In this document: piece after piece, positions 30,271 through 40,158 of the stretch
Position numbering within the stretch: position 1 is the first letter of the stretch
Layout: each line of letters begins with the position of its first letter
Assembly: GCA_023212725.1 (NCBI GenBank)
Contig: JALBYF010000010.1
Location: 1 to 64,000 of the forward strand
Reading direction: 5' to 3'
From: Tranzscheliella williamsii
Taxonomy: Eukaryota; Basidiomycota; Ustilaginomycetes; Ustilaginales; Ustilaginaceae
DNA: 64,000 bases
Translations under genes and position numbers: made by a program
Notes under the pieces: generated by a model
Told to the model about the DNA's origin: nothing
Seen by the model: the letters and a program-made list of their open reading frames with translations, nothing else
The model's database searches: none

Positions 30271-30282
30271 TACGTTTCGACG

Positions 30283-33102
30283 ATGAATGCGGCAGCTACT
30301 CGCCGCACAAGCTGCCACCGTCTGCCAGCCCTCAGTGGCTGGCGAGCGGCAGCTGTCATGTCCCGCGCACCCGCTCGTCGTGCTGTGACTGCACGCCGTA
30401 GTGCCTTCTCTACCGCAGCTTATGGCGCGGAGCGATCAGGCTTCCCGTTGTCATCAAAGGCGTCCGGCTACCTACGCCACTCCTGGACCCGTTCAATGGC
30501 CACTATAGACTGCCCACCCTCGACGAACTCTGACATTGTCATTGTGGGAGGCGGTGTCGTTGGCCTTGGTCTAGCTTGCGATCTGATCTCCACTTCGGTA
30601 CTACCATCTTCCTCTTCTGGGCATACGCCCATCACTCTGGTGGAAGCCGCAGACCTGGGCCATCTGCGTGGTTGGGCAGCGAAGAAATTGCAAACGGGTC
30701 CCGATGCCTACGCTTCCAGCTCTTCCGGTGACGGCATCGACTGGGAGAACCGGGTTATTTCTTTGACGTCTGAAAACCTGCAGTGGCTCAAGAGGATCGG
30801 CGTCTACCCATATCTTGTGGAACATAGGATTCGTACTGTCAATGCTATGCGCATCTGGGACGGCATTTCGGGAGCACTTCTTGACTTTGATTCTGCCGAC
30901 CTCGCAACTGCTTCTGGCCAAACTTCTCAGATCAGCGTCATGGTTGAAATCAGCAATCTTCAGCAAGCGATGCTGCAATACCTCGAGGCAGGTCCTTGCA
31001 AGGGCGGATGCGTTGTCAGAGATGGGACGAAAGTCGATTCGATATCCCCAGGCTCCAAGGTCGAGGCCGACAGTGGCACAAGTGAGCTGGATCCGTGGCC
31101 CACCCTGCAACTGTCCGAAGGCGGATCGCTACAAGCCAGGCTGCTCGTTGGCGCAGATGGCCCAAACTCGCCTGTACGCAAATATGCTGGCATCGGTGAC
31201 TACGGATGGCCGTACGGGCGAAAGGGCCTCGTTGCAACCATGCGTTGCAAAGGTCCAGAGCTCGGAGAGGCAAGCGTTGGGTTCGTCGCCTATCAACGCT
31301 TTTTGCCGAGCGGTACCATTGCCTTCTTGCCTTTGTCAGATGGTACCGGCTCTTTGGTTTGGACGTTGGCACCTGAAGTTGCCGACGCTCTTACTGTTTT
31401 ACACCGCGAAACAACTGGATCACCACATGAACCGCTAGCCGAGCTCGTTGACGCTGCCTTCCGCCTTCCTTGGGCTCACATTGATCAACTTTTCAACAGG
31501 GTGTTGAGGTATGCACAGCTTCCTCTACAAGATGGCGCCAAGAGGAACTGGTCCTGGCTCTCACAGGAGATCCCCACAGAGGCGGAGTGGGTCGAGCGAG
31601 GCCTAGGGGCACCGTTGCCAGAGAGTGGAAGTGGTGACGTTCCGCCGAAAGTTTTGTCTTTGGACGCTAAGAGCGTAGCCAGCTTCCCTCTCCACTTGAA
31701 GCATGCAGATGCCTACCTAGGCTCAACACTGAACAGTTCTCCATCCCTACCCTCCGGTCTACTGGCGGGCGCATTAGCAGCCTTTGGCGTTGCGCCCGAA
31801 GGTGCGGGCCAAGGTGGAGGACTTGGACGTACAGCTTTGGTAGGCGACGCAGCCCACACCATTCATCCTCTAGCGGGCCAGGGCCTGAACCTTGGCATCG
31901 CAGATGTCCGATCATTGGCACAAACCATCCGGACTGCCGTTGGCTCAGGCGCTGATATCGGCTCACACAATGCACTGAAAGCGTACGCTCGAGATCGATA
32001 CTGGGAGAATCAAAAGATGCTGTCGGCCGTCGACCACTTGCACTGGCTCTTTGTCTCTACACCTGTACCCTTTGCCGATCAAGCCGATAAGGGCAAGGAG
32101 GCTCGCGAGAGAGATGGCTTGTTCAAGAGCATGCCAAAACAAGCGATCGGCACTGGGATTGTGTGGGGCAGGAGTACGGGGTTAGAGGTGCTCAACGAAA
32201 TAGGTCTGATCAAGAATGTCTTCATGAGACAAGCCGGCTCAACCACTACCGCGGCCTCGTCGTCTTCGACTAGCTCATCCGGAGGGTCATGGAGAGCCGC
32301 GCGATCCGGCGCGTCGCAAACGCGCACGATGTACACCCGCAGTGCCGCTCGGGCAGCACCCGGAAATGGCACCGCTGGCCAGGTGCGACGCTCATCGTCC
32401 CACGCTGCTGGACCCCTAGCTTCTGATGCCTACACCAAGGCTCTGAAGGATGAAGCGCCGAGCCCTGCTGTGTCTTCCACACCGTCCCTATTGTCGTTGA
32501 CGCCGTCGCAGCGTCGGGCATTGCAGGATATGCTACGGGTAGACCATTCGGGAGAGGTGGCGGCGAATACGATCTACCAGGGCCAAGCTGACTTGTTTGG
32601 GGCTCTAGGAGATACGCGCAACCGGGACCTTTCAAATGAGATGTGGGAGACAGAGAAGAAGCATTTGCAGGTTATGCGTGCGCTTCTGCGCCAGCACAAC
32701 GTGCGACCCTCGCTTCTGCTGCCTGTCTGGGCGGTCGCGGGTCGGGTGCTGGGCGGGGTGACCGCGCTGCTCGGCCCACGAAGCGCTATGGCCTGCACTG
32801 AGGCAGTCGAGACCGTCATCGGCGAACACTACGATGACCAGCTCAAAGAACTCGCCACCATCCTTCGGAAGGAGGGCACGGGCAGCCCTTTGCGGACCCA
32901 AAACGCGGACCAGCCAGCAACTGACGTCCACCCCTCTCTGCCTCTCCTTGCCGACATCATCGAGGAGTTCAGAGACGACGAGCTCGAGCATCTGGACACA
33001 GCCGTCGAGCATGAGTCGCAGCAGGCGGCTGGCCACGCGCTCTTGTCGGTCGTCATCGCGTCCGGATGCAGGGGCGCCATCTGGGTTGCTTCACGCATAT
33101 AG
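30283..33102 (+). CDS. COQ6-COQ7: COQ6-COQ7 fusion: ubiquinone FAD monooxygenase joined to di-iron demethoxyubiquinone hydroxylase
   Basis: One 939-codon frame. An Arg/Ala/Ser-rich presequence (about 1-75) precedes a COQ6-type FAD monooxygenase at about 84-650: DIVIVGGGVVGLGLACDL, then GADGPNSPVRKYAGI, then VGDAAHTIHPLAGQGLNLG. COQ6 hydroxylates ring carbon C5. A linker of about 90 residues rich in Ser, Arg and Ala follows. Residues 741-939 are a complete COQ7/Cat5 di-iron enzyme with ligand motifs in VDHSGEVAANTIYQG, ETEKKHLQVM, EAVETVIGEHY and EEFRDDELEHLD. It hydroxylates C6 in the penultimate step. Both act on the matrix face of the inner membrane in the CoQ synthome. The linker contains a stretch resembling a mitochondrial presequence (TMYTRSAARAA). 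No stop or splice signal separates the halves. Confidence 0.93.
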   Translation: MNAAATRRTSCHRLPALSGWRAAAVMSRAPARRAVTARRSAFSTAAYGAERSGFPLSSKASGYLRHSWTRSMATIDCPPSTNSDIVIVGGGVVGLGLACDLISTSVLPSSSSGHTPITLVEAADLGHLRGWAAKKLQTGPDAYASSSSGDGIDWENRVISLTSENLQWLKRIGVYPYLVEHRIRTVNAMRIWDGISGALLDFDSADLATASGQTSQISVMVEISNLQQAMLQYLEAGPCKGGCVVRDGTKVDSISPGSKVEADSGTSELDPWPTLQLSEGGSLQARLLVGADGPNSPVRKYAGIGDYGWPYGRKGLVATMRCKGPELGEASVGFVAYQRFLPSGTIAFLPLSDGTGSLVWTLAPEVADALTVLHRETTGSPHEPLAELVDAAFRLPWAHIDQLFNRVLRYAQLPLQDGAKRNWSWLSQEIPTEAEWVERGLGAPLPESGSGDVPPKVLSLDAKSVASFPLHLKHADAYLGSTLNSSPSLPSGLLAGALAAFGVAPEGAGQGGGLGRTALVGDAAHTIHPLAGQGLNLGIADVRSLAQTIRTAVGSGADIGSHNALKAYARDRYWENQKMLSAVDHLHWLFVSTPVPFADQADKGKEARERDGLFKSMPKQAIGTGIVWGRSTGLEVLNEIGLIKNVFMRQAGSTTTAASSSSTSSSGGSWRAARSGASQTRTMYTRSAARAAPGNGTAGQVRRSSSHAAGPLASDAYTKALKDEAPSPAVSSTPSLLSLTPSQRRALQDMLRVDHSGEVAANTIYQGQADLFGALGDTRNRDLSNEMWETEKKHLQVMRALLRQHNVRPSLLLPVWAVAGRVLGGVTALLGPRSAMACTEAVETVIGEHYDDQLKELATILRKEGTGSPLRTQNADQPATDVHPSLPLLADIIEEFRDDELEHLDTAVEHESQQAAGHALLSVVIASGCRGAIWVASRI

Positions 33103-33290
33103 CCATCGACGTCTCCACCCACGCCGTCTGCGCCATCCTCAACACTGTCCTCGTCAACACAGTCTGCCAATGTACAAGACGCCTCTCGCGTCCGTCACAC
33201 CCTTGCATGCACACCTCACACGTGCAACATCTAGTAACGCATCTGCCGCGTAAAGTGTTTCTTGCCAAGGCGTGCGAAGTGTCCAGCTGA

Positions 33291-34491
33291 TTACTTCTTG
33301 CCCTTCTTTTTGGCCGTTTTCTTGTCCGCTTCGGCCTTGCGTTTCGTCGCGCCGGTTGCGGCCTGGACACTGGCCGTGGTGTGGAAGGCAACGGGCAAGG
33401 TCAGTGAAGAGCAAAAGCTGCGTGGGCGATAGTCCAGATACATACGTGAAGAAGCCGTCGAGTCGGCCTTGCTGCTTCTGACTGAGGGATTTCTGGAGCT
33501 TTTCGCATCCTTTGCGGACCCTGTCTTCCGAGAAGCCCTTGTCTTGGCAAAGAAACTTGACCATGGCCTCGACGTCAGGCGCGTCCCACTTGAGGTCAAG
33601 GTCGGCACCCTTCTGCACGTCTGGATTTTCAAAGATCTTTCTGGCTTCTTGGAACGGCCAGTGCTCGGGGATCTGGACCGACTTCTTGCCCTCTTCCTTC
33701 AGGTGTTCAATGACGTTCTCGAGAGTCTTGTGCTCCCTGATAAGCTTGAGCGCTGTCTTGGGACCGATGCCTTTGATAGGATCTAGATAGTCGCAGCCGA
33801 GCAGGATACAAAGATCTATGAACTGGGCCATAGACATCTGCAAGCCCTCCAACGCCTTGGACAGATCGACCTGATGGACGGGCATTTTCTTCTGCTCGGA
33901 AGCGGTGAGGTGCTTGAGCAGAATTGGCGTGCCAAAGGTGAGGGTATCCATGTCTTCCGAGCCCGCCGCAAATACTTTGCCAGTTCTCGCCAGCTCTGCA
34001 CATTGCGCTTCGGCTTCGGAGGGAGCAATGACGCATGGGATGCCCATGAGCTTGAGCAGATGCCTGACCTCTTCATTGTGCTGCCGTGTGGGGCGAACCT
34101 GCCTTCTGGCGAGCTGGTCCATCTTTTCTACGTCGGCGATATCCTTCTGTTCTTCCTCCTGCTCCTTGGCTTCCTCGCGCCGCCCAAAACGCTTTTGTAG
34201 GAGCTCCTTCTTGAGATCGGGAGGAGTGCCGTCGAAGACGTACATGGGCTTGATGCCGTAGTCGATCATGCGGAGCGTCCGGTAAAAGAAGCCGAGGAGG
34301 TGCGAGGTGGTCTCCCCACTCTCCGTCATGAGCTGCTGGCCGTCATTCTGACGGACGGCAATGAGGAACTGGTAGAGCGACATAGATGCATCGATGGCAA
34401 CCTTGCGCCCAAAGTAGGTCTTGATCTCCATTTCTTTGATCGCACCGGGCGCCTCGTCCGAGATGAGCGCCGTAAGCCCTTTGATACCCAT
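33291..34491 (-). CDS. RAD27: Flap endonuclease 1 (RAD27/FEN1)
   Basis: Two exons, 33446-34491 and 33291-33369, separated by a 76-nt GTATGT...CAG intron, giving 374 residues. FEN1 removes 5' flaps in Okazaki-fragment maturation and long-patch base-excision repair. The N-terminal nuclease block starts [18 protein letters not shown] and carries the metal-ligand segments [44 protein letters not shown] and [20 protein letters not shown]. The PCNA-binding box QGRLDGFF occupies residues 341-348, and the intron falls directly after it. Exon 2 encodes the basic tail [20 protein letters not shown]. It is convergent with COQ6-COQ7 (188 bp) and divergent from the ATRIP-like gene, with MluI-box motifs between. 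Confidence 0.97.
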
Positions 34492-35110
34492 TCTGAATAG
34501 CTGCCGCTGTGACGAAACGTGGACCAGATATGCAGGAGGAGACCACCAGAAAGCGAGAACGTAAGCAGCACTCCGACTGCCATCCACCTCTTCATCCGTA
34601 CACGATACACTCACACTTACCTGGCGGACAGTATTCATTCTCTCGCTCCACTTTCCACTTTCTCATGCAGCGTAATCCGTCAGTCACTCAAGCCAAAATC
34701 ATATCACTCTACGCGTCAGTCACGCGCCTTTGGGCAGACGCGCGTAGAATTAGCCCATCCTATTTCAGACTAAATCGTGAAGAGCTAAGTAAACCAACCG
34801 GAAATCACACCGACAGAATTCCCAACATCACAATCAGCGCCCTCGACATCGGCAGGCCCGGCTCAGTCGACAAAGTGTTACTTTTCAAGGCATTCTGGCA
34901 CGGACTCAGCCCTCTTGCCAATGGCAAGGCAAGCTAACGGCTCTTGTCTTTTCGATACCGAGCCCCTGCTTTGCTGCCCAGCAACTACGCTGTCGAGACC
35001 GCACGAGCGACAGCTAGCATACTCGGTGGCAAAGACATCGCTCTGCCGTCTCTCGACACCATGCTGCGAGCATCGCATTAGTGCAGGCAACAACGAGTGT
35101 CGCCGCTGTC
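34492..35110. other. Divergent promoter FEN1/ATRIP-like
   Basis: This 619-bp region is shared by two DNA-replication and checkpoint genes. It contains the MluI-box cluster listed separately; nothing else is recognised. Confidence 0.55.
34711..34745. promoter_or_regulatory. Cluster of MluI cell-cycle box-like sites (MBF)
   Basis: ACGCGT lies at 34711-34716, CACGCG at 34721-34726 and ACGCGCGT at 34738-34745, three ACGCG cores in 35 bp. MBF controls G1/S genes in yeasts, including RAD27. The cluster is about 220 bp from the FEN1 ATG and 365 bp from the divergent gene. Confidence 0.5.
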
Positions 35111-38100
35111 ATGGCTTTTGCCGACCATGATCAAGACGAGTTCGACTCGATCTTTGACGATGATCAGCTCTTGAATCCGGAGCTAGAGGAAAGCCTCGCC
35201 CAGGTCGAGGCGACGTATACAGCATCTCAAGCCCTTCTGCCGGCTTCGACCACTCAGCAGGCCACTCTTTCAACGTCGCACCGTCGCTCCCCATCCCCTC
35301 ACGTGTTGAGTCGCCCCAAGAATCTCAATACGCGAGGCACGTTTGTTCCGCCCTTCAAAAAGCAACGCACAGATGCTACCCCCCACGTCCACGCCGGCTC
35401 GTCGACAGCCACAGGAATCGGTAGGTTCGGAAGGTTTCGGGAGCCCGAGGCAGACGAAGTCATTGTTCATAATCTCAAGGATGGAGAGTTTGCGGATCAA
35501 GAAAATGAGACGTGGTGGGAGGGCAACAACGCTCTCGATCAAGTTGAAGAGGAAGCCATACGCATGTCCCAGCAAGTTTCCCTTTCGCAAGGACGCCCAT
35601 CTGCCCAAACGGCTCCACAGCACGTCAAGGCAGTGCTCCCTTCCGTTGTTCCGAATCGATCGACGCCCACAGCGCCACCTGATCGAGGTCTTGCCACAGC
35701 AGTGGACGAAGATCAAGGGATACGAGAGCTGAGAGCCGAGGTCGAGCGTCTCAAACAGGCACAGTGCGACCATGAGGAAACAGTCCAAAGGCTCAAGAAC
35801 GAGTCCTACCGTAAAGCCGGGGAAGTATCCCTCGTCCGTCAGAATCTCACTAAACTCAACGAGGAGAATGCCAGGCTGCGCGAACGGGAGGTGGCTCGCG
35901 AACAGGAGCACAAAGCAGCTCTTGACAGGCTCCAGGCTGAAAACCAGCGCCAGCTCGAACGTCTCGAGACCGAGACGGCCTTTAGGAGAGTGGAGCAGGA
36001 CACCACTCGACGAGTATGGCCCTCCACCGTCATGAGGGTGCCAGCCCACGGTTTGAGGGACACCGATCGCCGGCAAGACACCCAGGTCCGAGCTGGTCTT
36101 ACCACGCCTACTAAGGGCAAGCACTTTGGAGCTCCCGGCAGTGGCAGTCCCGGATCCAGGCGAAGGTTGGCAGGTTTTGTTGGAGAAGAACCAGGAACAC
36201 CTACCAAATCGACAACGAAAGACAGGCAGCTTTTCCGGCAACCCACCTCCGCCACCAAGACTAGGGCTTTCAAAAGGTTCCAGAACTCGTTTGCCGCTTT
36301 TGGGACGGTAGAGGACAAGATAGAACAAAGCGGGGTTAATCTCGCGAAGGATGATCGGTCAAGCGTTCTGGCTCCTGCGGACTGGGGAGATGAGCAGACT
36401 GACGACGTCGCTATGGCCAGCGAACCGCGTGGCAGCCTTACTCCCGCGCAAAAGGGGATTGGCGCAGATGCTGGTACGGACTCCACTGCCCTACAAGCGA
36501 AAAGACGCGAGCGGCGGTATCTGGCTGCGGTGTCAGAGATCTTGCGACGGCGAACTATGGTGGTCTCGTATGTCCTCAGCCATTGTTCCGAACCATCCGC
36601 ATCGCCAGTATCATACCCTACCAGTCGCTTCAATCCTTCTGGCCTGCGACCCAGCACAAGCATCACCGAACCCGCCGAAGACACGACGCTCCAGCGCCTC
36701 ATTTCCACTCCCCTTGTACCGGGCTGCCCGGCGGTGGTAGTCCTCAGATACAAGAAAACCATAGATTCCTTGCTCAACACCCTGGGAAGGGCAACGGTGA
36801 TGGATTATGAAGAACGCGAGGACGCCCTTATGCTTCTTTCCGACAATAATGGAGAAGACGTTGAAGAGATTGACTTCTCTAACGTGACATTTGGCATGTC
36901 GCTCGGGATTGCGAGCTCGCTGATGGTTATGGCCGGCATATTACTCCGCACCTCTCAGACCGACCTGCTGACCGATGTATTGAGGTTGGTCACCAGCCTG
37001 ATTTGCTCCGTTCCGTGCTTTGCAGTCGCACTCAACAGTGTCCAAATGGACCGCGAGACGCAAAATCAAGAAGCCGCCTTTATGGTCAAGCACGCCGATA
37101 ATTCTGATGCTATCGGCTCGTACAATACGCCGGTGTTCTACAAGGACGTCCTTGCTCAAGCCATAGCGGAGTGCCGCCGACAGGATAGTCTAGCCGGAAA
37201 GGAGGACCGCCGGGAGGACAGTACGCCTGGCGCTGAAAATAGGCAGGTAGATTCTGCAACCAATGGCATGGGCGCAAATGCTCGCGAGGATCTCCTTGAA
37301 GCCGTGGTCCGGTTCATTGAAGCTCTTTCTTCGTCGCAAGTGCCCTCGCTGTCATCAAGTCATTTTCTACAGATTTTCCTCCACCACGGCACACTGCATA
37401 CACTCCTGCATCGAGCCCGACGGCCCTCGACCATTTTCAAAGTGGTGAGGCTACTGGCGCTAGGTGTCGCCGACTCGCCGTTCGTGCACGAGTGTTTGGC
37501 GTCAAACCCTTCTCCTAGCGGCGTCACAGGAAACCACACAAGCAATGTCTCAGTCGTGCGAACGAAAGCTAGATTTCCCGTCCTCGAGATTCTGGTCAAG
37601 CATTTGGTAGATCGACGTTTCGACCTCCCAGAGGAGGAATGGCACTGCTTGCACCGTGTAATTGTGGTCTTTCTCACACAGGCGGCTCTGCGCTCAGCGG
37701 ACACGCTGACCATCCTCGCTGACAGCGCCGCGCTGCTAGCGGCCTTGATCCGCTGCTTGTCGCTGGATTCGGATTACATCTGGTTAAAGAGCAGGCCGTC
37801 GTTCCTCGTACCCGGCCAGATCGCGTATTTGAAGCCTGCTATGGCCGCCGACCGCGTCCCTGACCCAACCGGGCCAAACCTGCTACAGGCGACAGAACGA
37901 CTGGTCATGAACGTTCGTTTACTCAATCTGCTATATAACTATCCGCTGCCTTTGGACGCCGACCATGACCGTTTCGAGACGCGAGCCAAGGAGCGCATGG
38001 GCACCATTTCGCTTTCCGCCAAACTCGAGCAGCCCGAAACGTACAGCATGCTGAACGGAATCCGGCAAAGCTTTGTGGTTTCGCTCTCGCGGGTCGCGTT

Positions 38101-38692
38101 CTCGGCAGAGCCTGAGTGGCTCGCGCGCGAGCGCAAGCTGCTTAACGCGCTGGTGCCGTGCGTGGGACAGTCTACTGAGGGCGTGGCAGACAAAGAAGGC
38201 GTTGAGAATGGGGAGGCGGTGCAACGGGCGCTCGTGCAGCAAGTCCGCGACCTCGACCGCGTCTCGATGCTGCTCGAGACGGTTGCCGATGTGGCGGGCG
38301 ATCTGATCGAGATTGTCCTGAGTCCGGAAGAGATTGACGGCATCTACGACCTGCTCGTCACGGACGAGGATGGGGCGGCGGAGGATGTGGTGGAAGTGCT
38401 GTCCATCGCACCACATGGCGCCGGCGCCGACGAGGACGAACGCATGCCGGACCGCCCACCCAACGGCACCGACCGCGACCAGGACAGCGAGACTGAGTCC
38501 GAGCCGGAGCGGGAGCTAGACGGCCGCGCCGCCCGCCGCATCCCAGCCCACGTCCGCGCACGGACAGCGAGCACCGCCGCATCCCGCTCTCCCGAGAAGC
38601 GGACAACGCGCTCACGCACAGCCACCACCAACCCGGGCGAAACCCGCACCGACCACGCCATCGACGTCGTCGTCATCGACGACTCGGAGTGA
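35111..38692 (+). CDS. Probable ATRIP/Rad26/Lcd1-type checkpoint protein
   Basis: A 1193-residue single-exon protein. The acidic N-terminus (MAFADHDQDEFDSIFDDDQL) resembles the RPA-binding acidic motif of ATRIP proteins. A coiled coil spans about 203-297 and holds the segment YRKAGEVSLVRQNLTKLNEE, close to the KxGEhSxhRxxL pattern of Rad26/ATRIP, where dimerisation and ATR contact occur. The C-terminal half is alpha-helical and repeat-like, and the last 90 residues are acidic, then basic. ATRIP carries the ATR kinase to RPA-coated single-stranded DNA. Start ATG 35111 is preferred over the ATG-less frame back to 35081. The divergent FEN1 neighbour and shared MluI-box promoter fit a replication-stress role. 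The assignment rests on short motifs and recall; an unrelated coiled-coil protein cannot be excluded. Confidence 0.62.
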   Translation: MAFADHDQDEFDSIFDDDQLLNPELEESLAQVEATYTASQALLPASTTQQATLSTSHRRSPSPHVLSRPKNLNTRGTFVPPFKKQRTDATPHVHAGSSTATGIGRFGRFREPEADEVIVHNLKDGEFADQENETWWEGNNALDQVEEEAIRMSQQVSLSQGRPSAQTAPQHVKAVLPSVVPNRSTPTAPPDRGLATAVDEDQGIRELRAEVERLKQAQCDHEETVQRLKNESYRKAGEVSLVRQNLTKLNEENARLREREVAREQEHKAALDRLQAENQRQLERLETETAFRRVEQDTTRRVWPSTVMRVPAHGLRDTDRRQDTQVRAGLTTPTKGKHFGAPGSGSPGSRRRLAGFVGEEPGTPTKSTTKDRQLFRQPTSATKTRAFKRFQNSFAAFGTVEDKIEQSGVNLAKDDRSSVLAPADWGDEQTDDVAMASEPRGSLTPAQKGIGADAGTDSTALQAKRRERRYLAAVSEILRRRTMVVSYVLSHCSEPSASPVSYPTSRFNPSGLRPSTSITEPAEDTTLQRLISTPLVPGCPAVVVLRYKKTIDSLLNTLGRATVMDYEEREDALMLLSDNNGEDVEEIDFSNVTFGMSLGIASSLMVMAGILLRTSQTDLLTDVLRLVTSLICSVPCFAVALNSVQMDRETQNQEAAFMVKHADNSDAIGSYNTPVFYKDVLAQAIAECRRQDSLAGKEDRREDSTPGAENRQVDSATNGMGANAREDLLEAVVRFIEALSSSQVPSLSSSHFLQIFLHHGTLHTLLHRARRPSTIFKVVRLLALGVADSPFVHECLASNPSPSGVTGNHTSNVSVVRTKARFPVLEILVKHLVDRRFDLPEEEWHCLHRVIVVFLTQAALRSADTLTILADSAALLAALIRCLSLDSDYIWLKSRPSFLVPGQIAYLKPAMAADRVPDPTGPNLLQATERLVMNVRLLNLLYNYPLPLDADHDRFETRAKERMGTISLSAKLEQPETYSMLNGIRQSFVVSLSRVAFSAEPEWLARERKLLNALVPCVGQSTEGVADKEGVENGEAVQRALVQQVRDLDRVSMLLETVADVAGDLIEIVLSPEEIDGIYDLLVTDEDGAAEDVVEVLSIAPHGAGADEDERMPDRPPNGTDRDQDSETESEPERELDGRAARRIPAHVRARTASTAASRSPEKRTTRSRTATTNPGETRTDHAIDVVVIDDSE

Positions 38693-38967
38693 TCCCGCCC
38701 CCGGCGTCAGATGGCATGCGGCCAGCAGAGTCAAACATACGTGTATTGCCTTAGTACGACCAGTGATGGTATTGCAGTTTGCGGACGAGTATATGGACAA
38801 CCTGAAGATCCGCAGCTGCGTCGATGCCAGGGGTGTGCCAACTGGGTGGGGTGAGTTTGCGCGGCAGCTGGGCAGGCCGCGACGAGGACGACGGTGGGCG
38901 CGACTGTGTCGTTCCGGGCGGTGCACGAGGCGGAAGGATGACAGATGCTTTGATGAGCAACCGCAGC

Positions 38968-40158
38968 CTACATCCACTGGTCTTTGCTCCAGCCTGGATC
39001 CTGGAGGAAAGCGGCCATGACCTTGCTGCCGGTCTGGAGGAGGGGATGGCCGGCAACGACCTGGAGGAAGCGCTCGAGGCCTTCGCGGCGGCTTTCGATG
39101 ACCTCGTCGGTGAAGCGGTTAGTGAAGACCTTGCCGGGGAGCGGCGGGATGTTGACGCGCGTGCTCTCGCGCTCCAGGATGTCGCGGAAGTACTCAAAGT
39201 CGCTGTAGCGCCTGCGGACGGACGAGAAGCGCAGCTTGAACGCGGGGATGTTGGTGCGCGTCACGATCTCGTAGTCGGTATACATCTTCCGGCCGATGCC
39301 GTGCGTGAGCGGGCTGCGGACCTCTACCTCGAGGAAGTTCTCGGGCACGCCGTACATGTCTTCCACCGTCTCGCGGCGCGTGTTGAGCGAATCGACACGC
39401 GCGAAAGGCGAGTAGGCCGGGATCGTATAGTTAGACGCCGGCAGGGGATACCCGGGCGCTAGCTGCCGTGGTGCGCCGCCGTAGGACCCAGCAGACGGCG
39501 ACGAAAAGCCCGCCGGCTCGTGGGGCAGCAGCGTAGACGGCGTGTGCGACTGAAATCGCGATGCCGCAGCCGCGCCCGCTTCGGAGGCCGCGGGCGCAAC
39601 GCTCGCTGTGGCACCAGACGGAAAAGCATCAGAGGAATGCTGTTGCTGGTGATGCGATGGAGACGAACTCGCTGCTGCTGGCGCTTGAGCTGGCTGAGGA
39701 GGAGGTTGGCTCACAGAGTTGGTCGTGGGGTCAGCGCTTCGAGGCGGGGACTGAGGTATCTGGGCCTGGTCGTGCGGCTGACCGTCCCGGTAGCTGTTTC
39801 CAGCATGATGAGCATCGGAGGAAGGTGCTTCATAGTTAGAAGTCACTGTACCGTATCTAGCTACATTTTCGTCTCCACTGCCAAAGTACGGCCCTCCATA
39901 CGGAGCCTCTGGTTGCCTCTGCCGCTGCTGCTGCTGTTGTTGTTGCTGTTGCTGCGTGGAGAACGAGGCGAATCCGGCACCTGAGGGAGACACTCCATTC
40001 CCGCCAAATCCACCTGCCGGAGCATTTGGGGCGGCGCCGTTCGCATTGGCGGAAGAGCCAGGGGCAGCCCAAGGATCCTCTTCGGCGTTGTCATTACCAT
40101 CCCAGGCAGACGTCGAATTGTAACCTGGAGACAATGGGCCGGCGCTATAGAATGCCAT
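38968..40158 (-). CDS. SNX3: SNX3/Grd19-type sorting nexin (PX domain)
   Basis: A 396-residue protein. The C-terminal PX domain (about 262-390) has [20 protein letters not shown], the RRYSDF phosphoinositide motif near 314, and PPLPGK followed by [18 protein letters not shown]. The very short region after PX fits SNX3/Grd19, which binds PtdIns3P on endosomes and, with retromer, recycles cargo to the Golgi. The N-terminal 260 residues are low-complexity and include a polyglutamine run (about 67-80, CAG/CAA codons); this extension is much longer than in yeast Grd19 (162 residues). Start ATG 40158 is the first in frame. It is convergent with the ATRIP-like gene and divergent from SmD3 (470 bp). 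Confidence 0.92.
   Translation of the reverse strand: MAFYSAGPLSPGYNSTSAWDGNDNAEEDPWAAPGSSANANGAAPNAPAGGFGGNGVSPSGAGFASFSTQQQQQQQQQQRQRQPEAPYGGPYFGSGDENVARYGTVTSNYEAPSSDAHHAGNSYRDGQPHDQAQIPQSPPRSADPTTNSVSQPPPQPAQAPAAASSSPSHHQQQHSSDAFPSGATASVAPAASEAGAAAASRFQSHTPSTLLPHEPAGFSSPSAGSYGGAPRQLAPGYPLPASNYTIPAYSPFARVDSLNTRRETVEDMYGVPENFLEVEVRSPLTHGIGRKMYTDYEIVTRTNIPAFKLRFSSVRRRYSDFEYFRDILERESTRVNIPPLPGKVFTNRFTDEVIESRREGLERFLQVVAGHPLLQTGSKVMAAFLQDPGWSKDQWM

Larger units (their letters stand above)
27880..30282. other. Long divergent intergenic region PCL cyclin/COQ6-COQ7
   Basis: This 2.4-kb gene-free stretch is far longer than the usual 200-600 bp here. It contains an STRE-like palindrome (listed) and an imperfect hairpin with arms AGCCAGCT at 29057-29064 and AGCTGGCT at 29083-29090. 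Just before the COQ gene there is a very short upstream ORF. Open frames in it are short and lack family features. A PCL cyclin promoter of unusual length is the simplest reading. Confidence 0.5.

Noticed and set aside
39915..39957. CAG/CAA run considered as a separate repeat locus
   Set aside because: It is the polyglutamine tract of SNX3 and is included in that gene.
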